Numbered from the stretch's first letter, positions 1-9,745 are shown. The stretch is DNA of 31,740 nucleotides from JBPESN01 sp051710625 (GCF_051710625.1 NZ_JBPESN010000026.1:1-31740); one strand, 5' to 3'. The notes: a model not told the origin generated them from the sequence alone. A program made the numbers and translations.

Positions 1-440
1 GCTGCGATGAACCCTGAACACGTGGCAGAGTGTGGCCACAAGATAATGCACTCTGAGTTTCCCGATTAACGAGAACTGTTCAGGGAGTCTGACATCAAGA
101 GCGCTGTAGCCTTTTTTAATATTTCGTGTCCCATTTCAATGCGTTGTACCTTCTTCTTAAGCTCACGTATTTCGATTTGTTCCGGGGTTATGGGAGAGGC
201 TTTTGGCGTTTTCCCCTGTCGCTCATCACGCAGTTGTTTTACCCATTTCGTCATCGTAGAAAAACTGACGTCCATGGCTTTTGCTGCTGGCGTGGCGGTG
301 TAATTTTAGTCGACAATCAGTTGAGCGGATTCGCGTTTAAATTCAGGACTAAAATTTCTTCTTTTCATTGGTGCACCCGTGTTGTTCTGAGGTGAGCACA
401 TCACCTCTGTTCAGGTGGCCAAATTCAGTGTGCCACTACA
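1..440 (-). mobile_element. IS3-family (IS911-like) element, copy 1, cut by the window edge
   Basis: This is the orfA-side end of an insertion sequence that recurs at 4857, 26614 and 31507. The terminal inverted repeat reads TGTAGTGGCACACTG on the minus strand and ends at 440, next to the proS leader. It corresponds to the last 440 bases of copy 3. The part seen holds the first codons of orfB, a slippery A6G run at 111-117 and all of orfA. The orfA translation (NFSPEFKRESAQL, then SPITPEQIEIRELKKK) is typical of IS911-type OrfA. The other end lies outside the window, so target duplications cannot be checked. Confidence 0.93.
66..368 (-). pseudogene. IS911-like OrfA, broken by a nonsense codon
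   Basis: OrfA is the helix-turn-helix and leucine-zipper protein that binds the IS ends; a -1 frameshift fuses it to OrfB to make the transposase. Read from the ATG at 368 the frame is 100 codons, the usual OrfA length. A TAA replaces the glutamine codon after the residues AQLIVD (CAA to TAA compared with copy 3). The conserved segment MENEIL reads MGHEIL. The distal 69 codons stay open from an internal ATG. This copy should not make full-length OrfA. Confidence 0.85.
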
Positions 441-531
441 AGTGGGCGCTGGTAGACTATAGCACTTTCGGTATTTTTGCTGCCTGCCGGCAGCCTCCGG
501 CATTGAGCTGCTTTTGTGGAACTTAACTAAC

Positions 532-2256
532 ATGCGTACTAGCCAATATCTGCTCTCCACCCTCAAGGAAGTCCCCGCGGACGCGGAAGAGGTCAGCCAT
601 CAGCTGATGCTGCGCGCCGGGATGATTCGTAAACTGGCGTCCGGCCTTTACAGCTGGCTGCCGACCGGTTTGCGCGTGCTGCGTAAAGTAGAAAATATCG
701 TGCGCGAGGAGATGGACAACGCCAGCGCGATTGAAATGTCCATGCCGGTGGTGCAGCCGGCGGATCTGTGGCAGGAAAGCGGACGCTGGGCACAATACGG
801 CCCGGAGCTACTGCGGTTTACCGACCGCGGCGCGCGCCCCTTCGTGCTGGGTCCGACGCATGAAGAGGTGATAACCGACCTTATCCGTAACGAGGTCAGT
901 TCTTATAAGCAGCTGCCGCTGAACTTCTATCAGATCCAAACCAAATTCCGTGACGAAGTGCGTCCGCGTTTCGGCGTTATGCGCTCGCGGGAGTTTGTGA
1001 TGAAAGACGCTTATTCTTTCCACACCAGCCAGGTTTCGCTGCAGGCGACCTATGACGCCATGTACCAGGCTTATAGCGCTATTTTTACCCGTATGGGCCT
1101 GGAATTCCGCGCGGTGCAGGCAGATACTGGTTCCATCGGCGGCAGCGCATCACATGAGTTTCAGGTACTGGCCAGCAGTGGTGAGGACGATATCGTGTTC
1201 TCAACGGCATCAGATTACGCCGCCAATATTGAACTGGCGGAAGCGGTCGCCCCGGCCGCCGCGCGCGCCGCGCCGGGCGAAGACATGCGCCTGGTGGATA
1301 CCCCTGACGCCCGCACCATCGCCGAGCTGGTGGCGCAATTTTCGTTGCCGGTGGAAAAAACCGTCAAGACGCTGCTGGTTCGTGCGCGCGAAGACGCCGG
1401 ACATCCGCTGGTGGCGCTGATGGTCCGCGGCGATCATCAGCTTAACGACGTCAAGGCCGAGAAGCTGCCGCAGGTTGCCGCCCCGCTAACGTTCGCCAGC
1501 GAAGAAGAAATCCGCCTCGCGGTGGGCGCCGGCCCCGGCTCGCTTGGACCGGTCAATCTGCCGCTGCCGCTGGTCATTGACCGCAGCGTGGCGGTGATGA
1601 GCGACTTCGCTGCCGGCGCCAATGCCGAGGGTAAACATTTCTTCGGGATTAACTGGGAACGGGATTTGCCGCTGCCGCAGGTAACCGACCTGCGCAAGGT
1701 TGTCGATGACGATATCAGTCCGGACGGTAACGGTACACTGCAAATCAAGCGCGGCATTGAAGTGGGCCATATTTTCCAGTTAGGCACCAAATATTCGGAA
1801 GTGATGAAAGCCACGGTGCAGGGCGAGGACGGTCGCAACCAAACGCTGACCATGGGCTGTTATGGTATCGGCATCACCCGCGTGGTGGCGGCCGCTATTG
1901 AACAAAACCACGACGACCGGGGCATTCTGTGGCCGGAAGCCCTGGCGCCCTTCAATGTCGCGATTTTGCCCATGAACATGCATAAATCCTTCCGGGTAAA
2001 AGAGGCAGCGGAAGACCTCTACCAGCAGTTGCAGGCGCGCGGTATTGACGTTCTGCTCGACGACCGCAAAGAGCGTCCGGGCGTCATGTTTGCCGATATG
2101 GAACTTATCGGCGTCCCGCATCAGCTGGTGATTGGTGATCGCAATCTGGACACCGAAGAAATCGAATACAAAAACCGGCGCAGCGGTGAGAAGCGGATGA
2201 TTAAACTCAGCGCTATCGTTGACTTTCTGGTAAGCGAAATCGCCGCGGCGAAATAA
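532..2256 (+). CDS. proS: Prolyl-tRNA synthetase
   Basis: ProS charges tRNA-Pro with proline in the cytoplasm. The 574-residue product starts MRTSQYLLSTLKE like the E. coli enzyme (572 aa). An ATG six codons upstream (514) is in frame, but the family start at 532 is preferred; no strong ribosome site precedes either. It is a bacterial-type ProS. The class II motif 2 region (FRDEVRPRFGVMRSREF) comes first, then an insertion that in this family is the editing domain hydrolysing Ala-tRNA-Pro, then motif 3 (GCYGIGITRVVAA) and the anticodon-binding domain. No frameshift or stop is seen. Only 91 bases separate it from IS copy 1, so its native upstream neighbour has been replaced by the element. Confidence 0.97.
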   Translation: MRTSQYLLSTLKEVPADAEEVSHQLMLRAGMIRKLASGLYSWLPTGLRVLRKVENIVREEMDNASAIEMSMPVVQPADLWQESGRWAQYGPELLRFTDRGARPFVLGPTHEEVITDLIRNEVSSYKQLPLNFYQIQTKFRDEVRPRFGVMRSREFVMKDAYSFHTSQVSLQATYDAMYQAYSAIFTRMGLEFRAVQADTGSIGGSASHEFQVLASSGEDDIVFSTASDYAANIELAEAVAPAAARAAPGEDMRLVDTPDARTIAELVAQFSLPVEKTVKTLLVRAREDAGHPLVALMVRGDHQLNDVKAEKLPQVAAPLTFASEEEIRLAVGAGPGSLGPVNLPLPLVIDRSVAVMSDFAAGANAEGKHFFGINWERDLPLPQVTDLRKVVDDDISPDGNGTLQIKRGIEVGHIFQLGTKYSEVMKATVQGEDGRNQTLTMGCYGIGITRVVAAAIEQNHDDRGILWPEALAPFNVAILPMNMHKSFRVKEAAEDLYQQLQARGIDVLLDDRKERPGVMFADMELIGVPHQLVIGDRNLDTEEIEYKNRRSGEKRMIKLSAIVDFLVSEIAAAK

Positions 2257-2282
2257 AATTCGCGGCCGAATGTCCCTCAAAC

Positions 2283-2304
2283 GCCGTCCACGGTCGTGGA
2301 CGGC
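2283..2304 (+). terminator. Hairpin downstream of proS
   Basis: A perfect 9-bp stem (GCCGTCCAC / GTGGACGGC) with a GGTC loop lies 26 bases after the proS stop. Only a weak T-rich stretch (GCATTATTGT) follows, so it is a probable but not textbook Rho-independent terminator. Confidence 0.55.
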
Positions 2305-2347
2305 GCATTATTGTCTGACGTGCACACCCAACACTATTGGTAGCCAA

Positions 2348-2743
2348 TTACGCCAGCACCACATTTTCCATGACCCTGCTCTGCGCCAGGCAGTCCTGGT
2401 CAATATAAATCAGGTTCCCATCAGCAGAAGTAATCAACAATATTGTCCCACCGCGCTTTTCACCCATTTTGATGCGCGCGGTATAACCGTTAATTTCTCG
2501 GGCGATATAAAGGGCCAGTTTAGCGTTGCTGTCAAAGTACGTTTGCGGTAAACGCCGCTGCATAATAATCATCCGGCTGCCGTTCTCAAGAATCTGAATT
2601 CTCACCCGTGGCACCGCCAAAGGCACATTCCCCCGTGACGGCAGCGATATGGCCGGCTTGTCCGCCTGAAGCCACAGTGACGAAAAATCAAGATAGGTCT
2701 GGTATGTCTTCTTCCTTTTATTGCCAACGATCGGAAACAACAA
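2348..2743 (-). pseudogene. Unknown protein remnant downstream of the toxin-like gene
   Basis: This open stretch of about 131 codons begins LFPIVGNKRKK and ends MENVVLA. I do not recognise the family. It is in the same frame as the 3' part of the upstream gene (2798-3393), from which a TAA and about 55 bases separate it, and no convincing start codon with a ribosome site is seen. Its segment GGTILLITSADGNLIYI resembles GTCLVTGDDEKEDLIYI near the end of the upstream gene. Either it is a second, partial paralogue, or both are pieces of one gene split by a nonsense codon. Function is unknown. Confidence 0.5.
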
Positions 2744-2797
2744 CCACGTGTTGGGATGGTGGGTTTGCGGCGGCGCATTATCATTAATCAGCGCCCA

Positions 2798-3393
2798 TTA
2801 GAGAGTAAAATCACAAGCGGCATTGGCATTGATGTAAATAAGATCCTCCTTTTCGTCGTCACCGGTGACAAGACACGTGCCGTCTCGCTGGCCGGCTTGC
2901 AATGGCAAACTGGAAAAATCGTTAAGGGCTTGCGCTACCTTACGCGGCCACCGCCGTTTATCGATATCCTGCATATCAATATTGACGACGCGCTCCAGGC
3001 AGTGGCGCTGAAATTCATATAAATCTGACTCATAGGGGGGAGATCGCGCCATGCCTCCAAGGGGACAAGCGCGATATACTCTTCGCCGTTGCCGATTTCA
3101 TATTCCTGGGCGCTGGGAGCCGCCGACGGATAATTCTGCGTTTCAGCAACATGGCGCAATCGATCGCGATCGTTTTCCACCAGAAACTGCTGCAGCGCGC
3201 ACTGCATTTTCCGATCCCCATACAACAATAAAAGTATCGCGCCGATCGGCGCGTCGCCCGCGTCTATTTCCGCTAACGCGTTTTTTATCAACTGCGGCGT
3301 GGTGAAACCGGGAAAACGCTCGAGAAAAGTCTCACCATCGAGCATGCCTTTCAATACTTGCAGCATACTCAATGCAATCAAAATAAAGGACAT
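2798..3393 (-). pseudogene. Unknown protein, frameshifted at a C6 run
   Basis: The frame opens at the ATG at 3393 (MSFILIALSMLQVLKG) and reads through EEYIALVPLEAWRDLPP. The better continuation (YESDLYEFQRHCLERVV, ending NANAACDFTL) is one frame over. The switch falls at the six-C run on the coding strand (3035-3040), so a one-base slip there explains the break. The rejoined product would be about 198 residues. The start is 60 bases after the toxin-like gene stop, so the two were probably co-transcribed. A partner or immunity role is possible from position only; no family is recognised. Confidence 0.5.
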
Positions 3394-3453
3394 GTCAGTA
3401 GGCTCCGATCGCGGCTGACGCGCGCTGACAAGCTGGTGCCACTGTAAACACAG

Positions 3454-4853
3454 TCATTCAAGAAAATTATGCAGACGCAAATGCCAAACTTTATTTTCAT
3501 GCAAACGTCTGACGCCCAGCGTAATCTGCGGCGTAAATTCCAGTGCGGTTCCCTGCCGCTGCAGTTTGTGATCAACTACCACCCGGTGATAACTTTTCAC
3601 CGGTATTTGCAGGCGATTCGCCAACACTTGCGCGCATGAATGTGCGCCGCCATAACCTCCGTAGCAGGAGATAAGCTCCAATTCTTTTAATTGTCTGCCC
3701 TGATTGTACAGTTTGTTAATGCCTAACACCACCTCGGCACATTCCACAGCGTCATAATGGTTTATGCTGGTGGGCGCGCCGTGGGCCTTCAAAAGCATCT
3801 GCACCCCCCCTGCACGTTGGCATTATCATGGATGGCGACGCGACTGTCGGGTCCGAGCAGAGCGGATACGCGGGTTTTCTCGACATTAACATCACCACTT
3901 AACACTCCATTATTAATCATCCCCAACTGTCTGGCGCTGATGATATTATCATCTGGACTTAACGTAGGATTAAATAAATGATTGTTTAGGCCAGAAAAGT
4001 GGTTATCTCCTAAACTCAGTAACATATGGTATTGCTTCGACGGCGTATACAGGACTACCAATTTTTCCGGTGGTAAATCGCTCAATGTTACGCTGAGCAT
4101 GATGGATTGGACATTCGATAGAATATCTTCAAGTTTACCCGGCAACAGAAATCCCCCGTTCGTGGGTTTGACCAATTTAGTCATGGCGTCTTGCAACGCG
4201 ACAGATTGTTGCGGCGACAAACGGTTGGCATGCACCAGAATACTTAACGCATACTCACAGGCGTTCTGAGGCGGTGTTTGAACGCTTTAGCAACTCTTTT
4301 GCTACCTGAAGCAAAGAACGCTCCGGCGCCGATTCCATGAAGGTATGCTTGGTAACCGAGAAACCATAATTTGCCCCCCGCGGGTGGAGTAAATTATCTT
4401 TAAATTCCCTTAACTGCTCCGCCAGCAACACCCGTTTATCTTCACCAAGATGGGCTGCAATCTTCATATTATTCATGCCGGCAAAGCGGCTGTTACCTAA
4501 ACTTATCATCCAGTGGCGAAACGTTGTGTCATCTGCGCGCGTGAAAATGATTAGCCTACCGGGTTCCGTGCGCAGCATTTCGCTGTAGGTGCAGATAAAC
4601 TTCGTGGAGCCAATGAACGCGCGTAGCGTTCGGTGCGCATTTTGCTTCTGAATAAAAACCTGATTGAGCAATGTTTGCTGTCTTGACGAAGAAAAATTAT
4701 AGAAAATATATAGCATGAATTCATAATTCAACCGGCAGAGATCATTATTTATCATTAAATTAGGAATGATTTTTGCCAAGCGCTTCTGTTGTACCAGCGG
4801 AGAAGAAGTCGAGGGAAGAAGGAAATATTTAATTCCATCATCATAATGCATAA
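3454..4853 (-). pseudogene. 3' part of a decayed large toxin-like gene
   Basis: This continues the gene interrupted by IS copy 2. Removing the element and one TAG duplicate puts it in the frame of the upstream piece (…DVSTIMHYDDG…). Two frameshifts follow, near 4262 and at the seven-base homopolymer 3804-3810. The rejoined tail ends RLHNFLE at 3454. Two similar modules occur in tandem: FTRADDTTFRHWMISLGNS with FAGMNN, and YTPSKQYHMLLSLGDNH with FSGLNN. The last part has LELISCYGGYGGAHSCAQ followed by LANRLQIPVKSY, a pattern I associate with cysteine-protease-like or effector domains of large bacterial toxins. That assignment is inference. Function is lost as the sequence stands. Confidence 0.6.
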
Positions 4854-4856
4854 TAG

Positions 4857-6085
4857 TATAGTGGTCAACTAAAACTGGCCACCGCGTTAGCGTTTTTCCA
4901 GTGTCTATTTTCTGATTTGTTTGGTGGTAACCCACCGTTATATTTATGCGGCCTGAGTGCGCTGTAATATCCCACGATATAGTCGGTAATTTAATGAGCT
5001 GCTTCGCTGAAGCTTATGTAGCCCGTTACCGGTATCCACTCGTTTTTCAGACTTCTGAAGAAGCGCTCCATCGGACTGTTATCCCAATAGTTACCACGCC
5101 GACTCATGCTTTGTTTGATCCGGTAACGCCATAGCAACTGTCGGAACTGCCTGCTCGTATTATAGTGGCTACCCTGATCGCTGTGGAACATCACTCCAGC
5201 TGGTTTACCACGCGTTTCCCATGCCATTTCCAGTGCTTTGATGGTCAGTCTGCTGTCCGGGAAGAATGACATAGCCCAGCCCACCGGTTTCCTCGCGAAC
5301 AGGTGCAAGAACAACCGCAAGGTATGCCCAGCGTTTCCCGGTCCAGATATACGTCACATCGCCGCACCATATGGCGCTCAAGATAATTTGGGATTGCAAC
5401 ATGCTCCTGACCGCCACGCTTATCCCTGTGCGTCGGCTGCTGACAACTGACCAGCCCCAGCTCTTTCATGAGCCTGCCTGCGAGCGAGCGCCCCATCCGG
5501 AAGCCTCTCTGGGTTGCCATGGTGGCGATACTTCTCGCGGCAGCGGCATCATGGCTGATACTGTGCAGTTCATGAACCTGACTGCACAATACTGTTCGCC
5601 TGCCGTCTGGCCTGTCAGGACGACTTTTCCAGTATTTGTAACTGCTGCGATAAACCCTGAACACGTGGCAGAGTGTGGCCACAAGATAATGCGCTCTGAG
5701 TTTCCCAATTAACGAGAACTGTTCAGGGAATCTGACATCAAGAGCGCTGTAGCCTTTTTTAATATCTCGTTTTCCATTTCAATGCGTTGTACCTTCTTCT
5801 TGAGCTCATGTATTTCGATTTATTTCGGGGTTATGGGAGAAGCTTTTGGCGTTTTCCCCTGTCGCTTATCACGCAGTTGTTTTACCCATTTCGTCATCGT
5901 AGAAAAGCCGACGTCCATGGCTTTTGCTGCTGGCGCGGCGGTGTAATTTTGGTCGACAACCAGTTGAGCGGATTCGCGTTTGAATTCAGGACTAAAATTT
6001 TTTCTTTTCATTGTGGTGCACCCGTGTTGTTCTGAGGTGAGCATATCACCTCTGTTCAGGTGGCCAAATTCAGTGTGCCACTACA
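4857..6085 (-). mobile_element. IS3-family (IS911-like) element, copy 2
   Basis: This 1229-bp element has inverted terminal repeats TGTAGTGG… (minus strand, ending at 6085) and TATAGTGGTCAACT… (from 4857). The latter tip carries a G-to-A change from TGTAGTGG. It lies inside the toxin-like pseudogene. Both reading frames are broken. OrfA stops early at ITPK (CAA to TAA). OrfB (about 4890-5700) shows SDQGSHY and NSPMERFFRSLKNEW of the DDE core but has lost coding sequence after PNYLER and carries frameshifts. The A6G slippage site is at 5754-5760. It is probably immobile unless helped in trans. Confidence 0.93.
5820..6008 (-). pseudogene. IS911-like OrfA of copy 2, truncated
   Basis: The frame reads MKRKNFSPEFKRES and ends at SPITPK with a TAA where the other copies have a CAA (Gln) codon; the glutamate before it has become lysine. 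The distal zipper residues (ELKKKVQRIEMENEIL) remain recognisable beyond the stop. Without the distal part no OrfAB transposase fusion can form. Confidence 0.8.
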
Positions 6086-6116
6086 TAGTGCTGACATCCG
6101 GCGGCTTAATAAGCCA

Positions 6117-8321
6117 TTACTCTTTGATCTGGGGCCATTCCTCGCGGCGATAGGCGAATGTCGCGTCTATACTGGCAAATGTCTGGTATCGAATTGGCGT
6201 GTCGCTTTCCGCTTGATAAAAAGCCGTCAGCCATTGTTGTTCAGACTGGATAAAGGGCTGTGACATCGTCGGGATCTTCAGGAAGGCCAATTTTTCCGTC
6301 GCCAGGTCCACGACATAACGGGTCCCCTCTTTTTCTGCCACCAGCAGATAATGCCGCATCTCCCGGTATCCCTCAGATTCAACCCAATAAAGCAGCACCC
6401 GGCACTCAATTGCCGTGAAAGCATTCTCTTTTATAAAAGTCTCCGCCTTTGTCAACAACTCAGCGCGATGCCCCTGACGAGATAGGTGTTGGCAATAGCG
6501 TCGGAACCTCGTCGACAGCGGTCCATCATAGGTAATGAAGGCCTGTGTTTGCGCCGGTAACTGCCGGTAATCTTCCACCACCAGTTGCACCCGTTGACCG
6601 TCGGCCAGCACCAGATGATCCGCATCAAAGGTAAAATCGCCCAGCCTGACCGTTCCCCAGCCATCCTGAAACGCGCGGTCGCCGGTAAGCGGCGCCAATT
6701 GGTATCCGCCGAACCGGCCTTCTCCGCGGTTGATAAGCATCAACTCGGCCTGTTCACCGGCATGACCAAATGCCGCCAGCTCATAGCCACGTGGCACCAT
6801 CTTCAGCGCCTGACGCCTGGTAATGGCCACCAAATCGCGGAAAAACCGACGGATCTGGCCCAAAGCGCGGAAGGATTGGTACTGATGAAAATTTATGCGA
6901 CCGGTAATCTGGTTAATGCGCAACATGGCTTCTGCACTGCTAAAAGCAAACTGGCGCAGATTGTCCTGCCCCTCTTTTATCAGACTCTCAACCAAAATAA
7001 TCGCTCTGCCGCAGCTGACGACGCCTACGCCGAGATTCGCCAGCATAAATGAAGCGCAAACGGCGGCCGAACCACCACTGAAAAATAATGCCAGAACCGA
7101 CAACGCCAGGCCGCCATACAATAAAACCTGCTGGGCGACGTGGTGCGAATCCTCTTCCGCTTGGTGCGGTTGCTGTAAATAAGGCTGTCTCTGCTGCTGA
7201 ACATAATCGTGCAGATGCTCGACCATTTTATCATGGTCCAATTGCTTCAACGCCCGCCAGATATCCTGGCTTGCGTTAAAGGAGATCGGTGGCAAAATAC
7301 GGCATGTTTGTAGATCGACGGTGGCGACAAGCGGCAGGCCAATGAGCGATTGTCGTTGACGTAGCGACAGATGATCGTGAAGGAACGTCCTTAAGGCCGC
7401 AGAGATATCATCCGGGGTCCATAAATAAATTCTGCCGTTAGAAAGCGAGATGAGCATGCGCCGCCGGTGGGTTCAGCTAACGCCACCACTTCCGGCACCT
7501 GAATGCGCTTCCCGCCCTGGTGCAACCTCACCAGTTGCTTGGTTAGCTGATTAACCATCCATTTCTGCGCTAATGCCACCACCGCGTTATGCTCGTGCTT
7601 CCTCAGCAACGGTAATAACGCGCATGCCAGTCTGTTTCTGGCCATCGTGAAATAGGCATTTTCAATTTCGCTGCTGTCGGTCACTTCCTGTAATTGCGCG
7701 TTTAACTCGCCGTGGAGATCAAAAAACGCGTCTTTGGCCAAATGGGCCATAAGCTTAAGAAAGCGCGCATTCATCGCGCCGCCAGGATCGGTTAAGAGCA
7801 ACTCCCCGATACGTGCGTTTCGGTCTTTGGCAACTAATTGACGTTCCATGACGCGCAGCGCATCGCCGGTCAGAACCTCTCTCAGCCTGACCACTTTGCG
7901 ATCCGCAATACTAAAAAGCAGGTCTGATGGTCCCTCGACAATAAATGTCACGCTTAGCTCTACGTTAAGGTCCAGCTTATCGATAAACTGCTCGCGGGGG
8001 GGGAGTATAGTGCGCCAGTTTTTTATTCAGCAACTCATACAAGTAGTGCTAATGCCGTTCTTCGGGGTGGTCTTTACCCTCTTGGGACAGACCGTGAACA
8101 TGTAACCAGGGTTCGCGCTCGACCAGCATAGCGCGCTGTTTTTGCCCGGGCGTTTTCGCCATATTTTCCTCTTGAACGTCTCCCGGCAGGGCATTTCTGG
8201 TGTTGGACGGTATCAGAATGTCAGCATAGTGAGCAAGGAACGCTGCAAACTGGCGTTTTCTCGTGCCAAAGCGTATCCAGTAATCCTGTAGTTCAAGATT
8301 GAACGCGCACGTCGGCATCAA
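6117..8321 (-). pseudogene. Main part of a decayed large toxin-like gene
   Basis: Frames in series encode one long protein. First is a segment starting MPTCAFNLELQDYWIRFG, broken by a TAG at 8049 and by an eight-base homopolymer at 7996-8003. Then a segment with VTFIVEGPSDLLFSIADRK shifts frame near 7450-7475. Last is a 446-codon piece ending at a TAA at 6117. That piece has a long hydrophobic stretch (its residues about 112-158). Near its end Cys352, His369 and Asp384 (ECRVLLYW, RHYLLVAE, YVVDLATEKL) are ordered like a papain-type or transglutaminase-like triad, as in Pasteurella multocida toxin C3. I infer a dermonecrotic/PMT/Mcf-like exotoxin. The family is uncertain; the decay is clear. 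Confidence 0.6.
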
Positions 8322-8587
8322 GTTCCTATCGCTGACGCGCGACGCCGTACCAGATGCATAAAGGCCTGCTCCCCATCGGTCAATGGTTCGACCCCAGACA
8401 CCTCCGGACCTGATAATAGAACTTGGTCACTGTGGCCCGCGTTGGACTGCATCTCTCGTGATGACGCTGTTCTCGGCCTGGCTTCCGGTAGCGTCGTCAC
8501 CGCACGGCTCGGCGCTGACGGCATGCCGGCTAACGCCATGCCCCGCCCTTTCTGTAATGACGGCATAACCCTTATCGGTAGCAACAA
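8318..8587 (-). pseudogene. Probable N-terminal remnant of the toxin-like gene
   Basis: About 89 codons (with RPRTASSREMQSN and EPLTDGEQAFMHLVRRR) are open here, overlapping the next downstream frame by four bases. No ribosome site precedes it, and its position between the leader ORF and the main toxin frames suggests it is part of the same gene in another frame after indels. I do not recognise a domain. Confidence 0.35.
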
Positions 8588-8814
8588 CCCACTTGCTGAG
8601 GGTGCAAAAACAATGCACGGCTCCCTTTATTTGACGCGGTTAAACAGGCCAAAACGATGTCATCCCCGCAGACTTTACGCTCAAGCTGAATCGACATCTT
8701 CCTGGCTGTAATAGTATGGTCAAGCGCTTTATCGTGAGCGCTGGCCAATACGGAAAAGAAATTACACCATGAGGTTAATTTATAAGGGTACCACCAGATA
8801 AAAAAGGGCCACAT
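8572..8814 (-). CDS. Short hypothetical protein or true start of the toxin-like gene
   Basis: The ATG at 8814 is preceded by a good ribosome site (AAGGAG, ten bases upstream), the only strong translation start in the toxin-gene region. The 80-residue product starts MWPFFIWWYPYKL, aromatic and hydrophobic, and ends after HPQQVGCCYR by running into a stop. It may be the authentic N-terminus of the large gene, cut off by a frameshift before 8587, or a separate small upstream gene. No family is recognised. Confidence 0.4.
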   Translation of the reverse strand: MWPFFIWWYPYKLTSWCNFFSVLASAHDKALDHTITARKMSIQLERKVCGDDIVLACLTASNKGSRALFLHPQQVGCCYR

Positions 8815-8856
8815 TATATCAATTCTCCTTGATTGGTTTATGCCGATTAGGGACAG

Positions 8857-8881
8857 GTTGTTTCATTAACAATGAAACAAC
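8857..8881. promoter_or_regulatory. Perfect 11-bp inverted repeat before the toxin-region start
   Basis: Arms GTTGTTTCATT and AATGAAACAAC flank a three-base centre (AAC). The repeat lies 42 bases upstream of the ATG at 8814. A perfect dyad of this size just ahead of a start is compatible with an operator for a dimeric repressor, or with an mRNA hairpin in the leader. No protein partner can be named. Confidence 0.5.
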
Positions 8882-9084
8882 TTGCCACAGCAATTTATTT
8901 TTGCCTATCCATCACGCCTTAAACGTCAATTAAAACGTTATGACATGGGGTTTAAATATTGAGAATTCATTTCGTTATTCGCCATGTTTCTAAAATGGCA
9001 GTGTGTGAGGAGATGAAGATAACAAAGGCTTATTTTCGGAGGAATAGAATATGCCGGCTCGTTGAACAACAATAGCGTTGCGAT

Positions 9085-9103
9085 AGCGCGATTTTATCGC
9101 GCT
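9085..9103. terminator. GC-rich hairpin downstream of the nlpE remnant
   Basis: AGCGCGAT and ATCGCGCT form an 8-bp stem with a TTT loop. It lies about 120 bases beyond the end of the nlpE remnant (minus strand) and has no T-run on either strand, so a terminator role is only possible. Confidence 0.3.
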
Positions 9104-9220
9104 GTTAATCAGACACCCTTGCACAGCCAATAAAATGTCTTTGAATCGTCTCACGCGCGCATCACCCGCCCTGGCGGTCGAGCCAACCGAGCCCGTCCGC
9201 GCACGCTGCCGGTTAATCCC

Positions 9221-9740
9221 TTAAAGCCTCCGGGTTGCGTAATACAGCCATGCCCACCGGTCTGCGCGTCCGGTGCTCAAGCCATAGGTAAGCGCCGCGG
9301 TTTGCCACCTCGGGTCAGCGGTATGGATGTCAGCTACCGCGGCTCTGCTCCGCCTCAGGTTAGGGCAAGGCGTCAGGTCATAATCCTGTCGCGCGACGGC
9401 AAGAGCAAAAAACGGCAACCGGCGAACGGAATAATTACACCATTATCATCCAGCATTTCCAGTGAATTGCCCGCCGGCCGGAAAAAACGCTTTTTGCCGG
9501 TCGCGTTTTCTACCAGAGTTAATTTGTCGGCGGTACGCGTCCATTGCCCGGCGCTGGATTGCATGCGAGCGACGCGGGCGCCGGTGCTGTAAAGCTGTTG
9601 CATGATGCAGGTGCCGTTTTCAGCGAGAAATAATGAGGTTTCTATTTCCTCGCGGTTCTCGCCCGGCAGCGTTCCTTGATAATACTGCTGCATGGGCGTA
9701 AAGGCCCCCTCACCTGCCGGCGGCACGCCAGCGCTGATAT
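9221..9740 (-). pseudogene. nlpE: NlpE (CutF) outer-membrane lipoprotein, remnant
   Basis: NlpE is the outer-membrane copper and surface sensor lipoprotein that signals to Cpx. The remnant matches its N-terminal domain: EIETSLFLAENGTCIMQQ, WTRTADKLTLVENATGKK and GNSLEMLDDNGVIIPF. The signal peptide and lipobox are absent, the CxxC motif in LPCADC has become LPGENR, and the C-terminal domain survives only as a doubtful out-of-frame piece to 9221. Only about 15 bases separate its first recognisable residues from the end of yaeQ, so the 5' end of nlpE and the arfB gene usually found between them were lost together. Confidence 0.75.
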
Positions 9741-9745
9741 GTACG

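Larger units (their letters stand above)
4854..6088. repeat. 3-bp target-site duplication (TAG) flanking IS copy 2
   Basis: TAG occurs at 4854-4856 immediately before the element and again at 6086-6088 immediately after it. Three base pairs is a usual duplication for IS911-type elements. Removing 4857-6088 restores one continuous frame between the flanking toxin-gene pieces, which supports a simple insertion. Confidence 0.8.
8815..9220. other. Non-coding stretch between the toxin-like gene and nlpE remnant
   Basis: About 400 bases without a supportable gene. It holds the ribosome site of the 8814 start, an 11-bp inverted repeat at 8857-8881 and a GC-rich hairpin at 9085-9103. The part around 8880-9060 is AT-rich compared with the window, as expected for a promoter region, but I cannot assign -35 and -10 boxes with confidence. 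Confidence 0.6.

Noticed and set aside
126..395. Plus-strand open frames within the IS copies (also at 5787 and 27566)
   Set aside because: They are antisense to orfA and occur in all copies for that reason only; nothing supports a separate gene.
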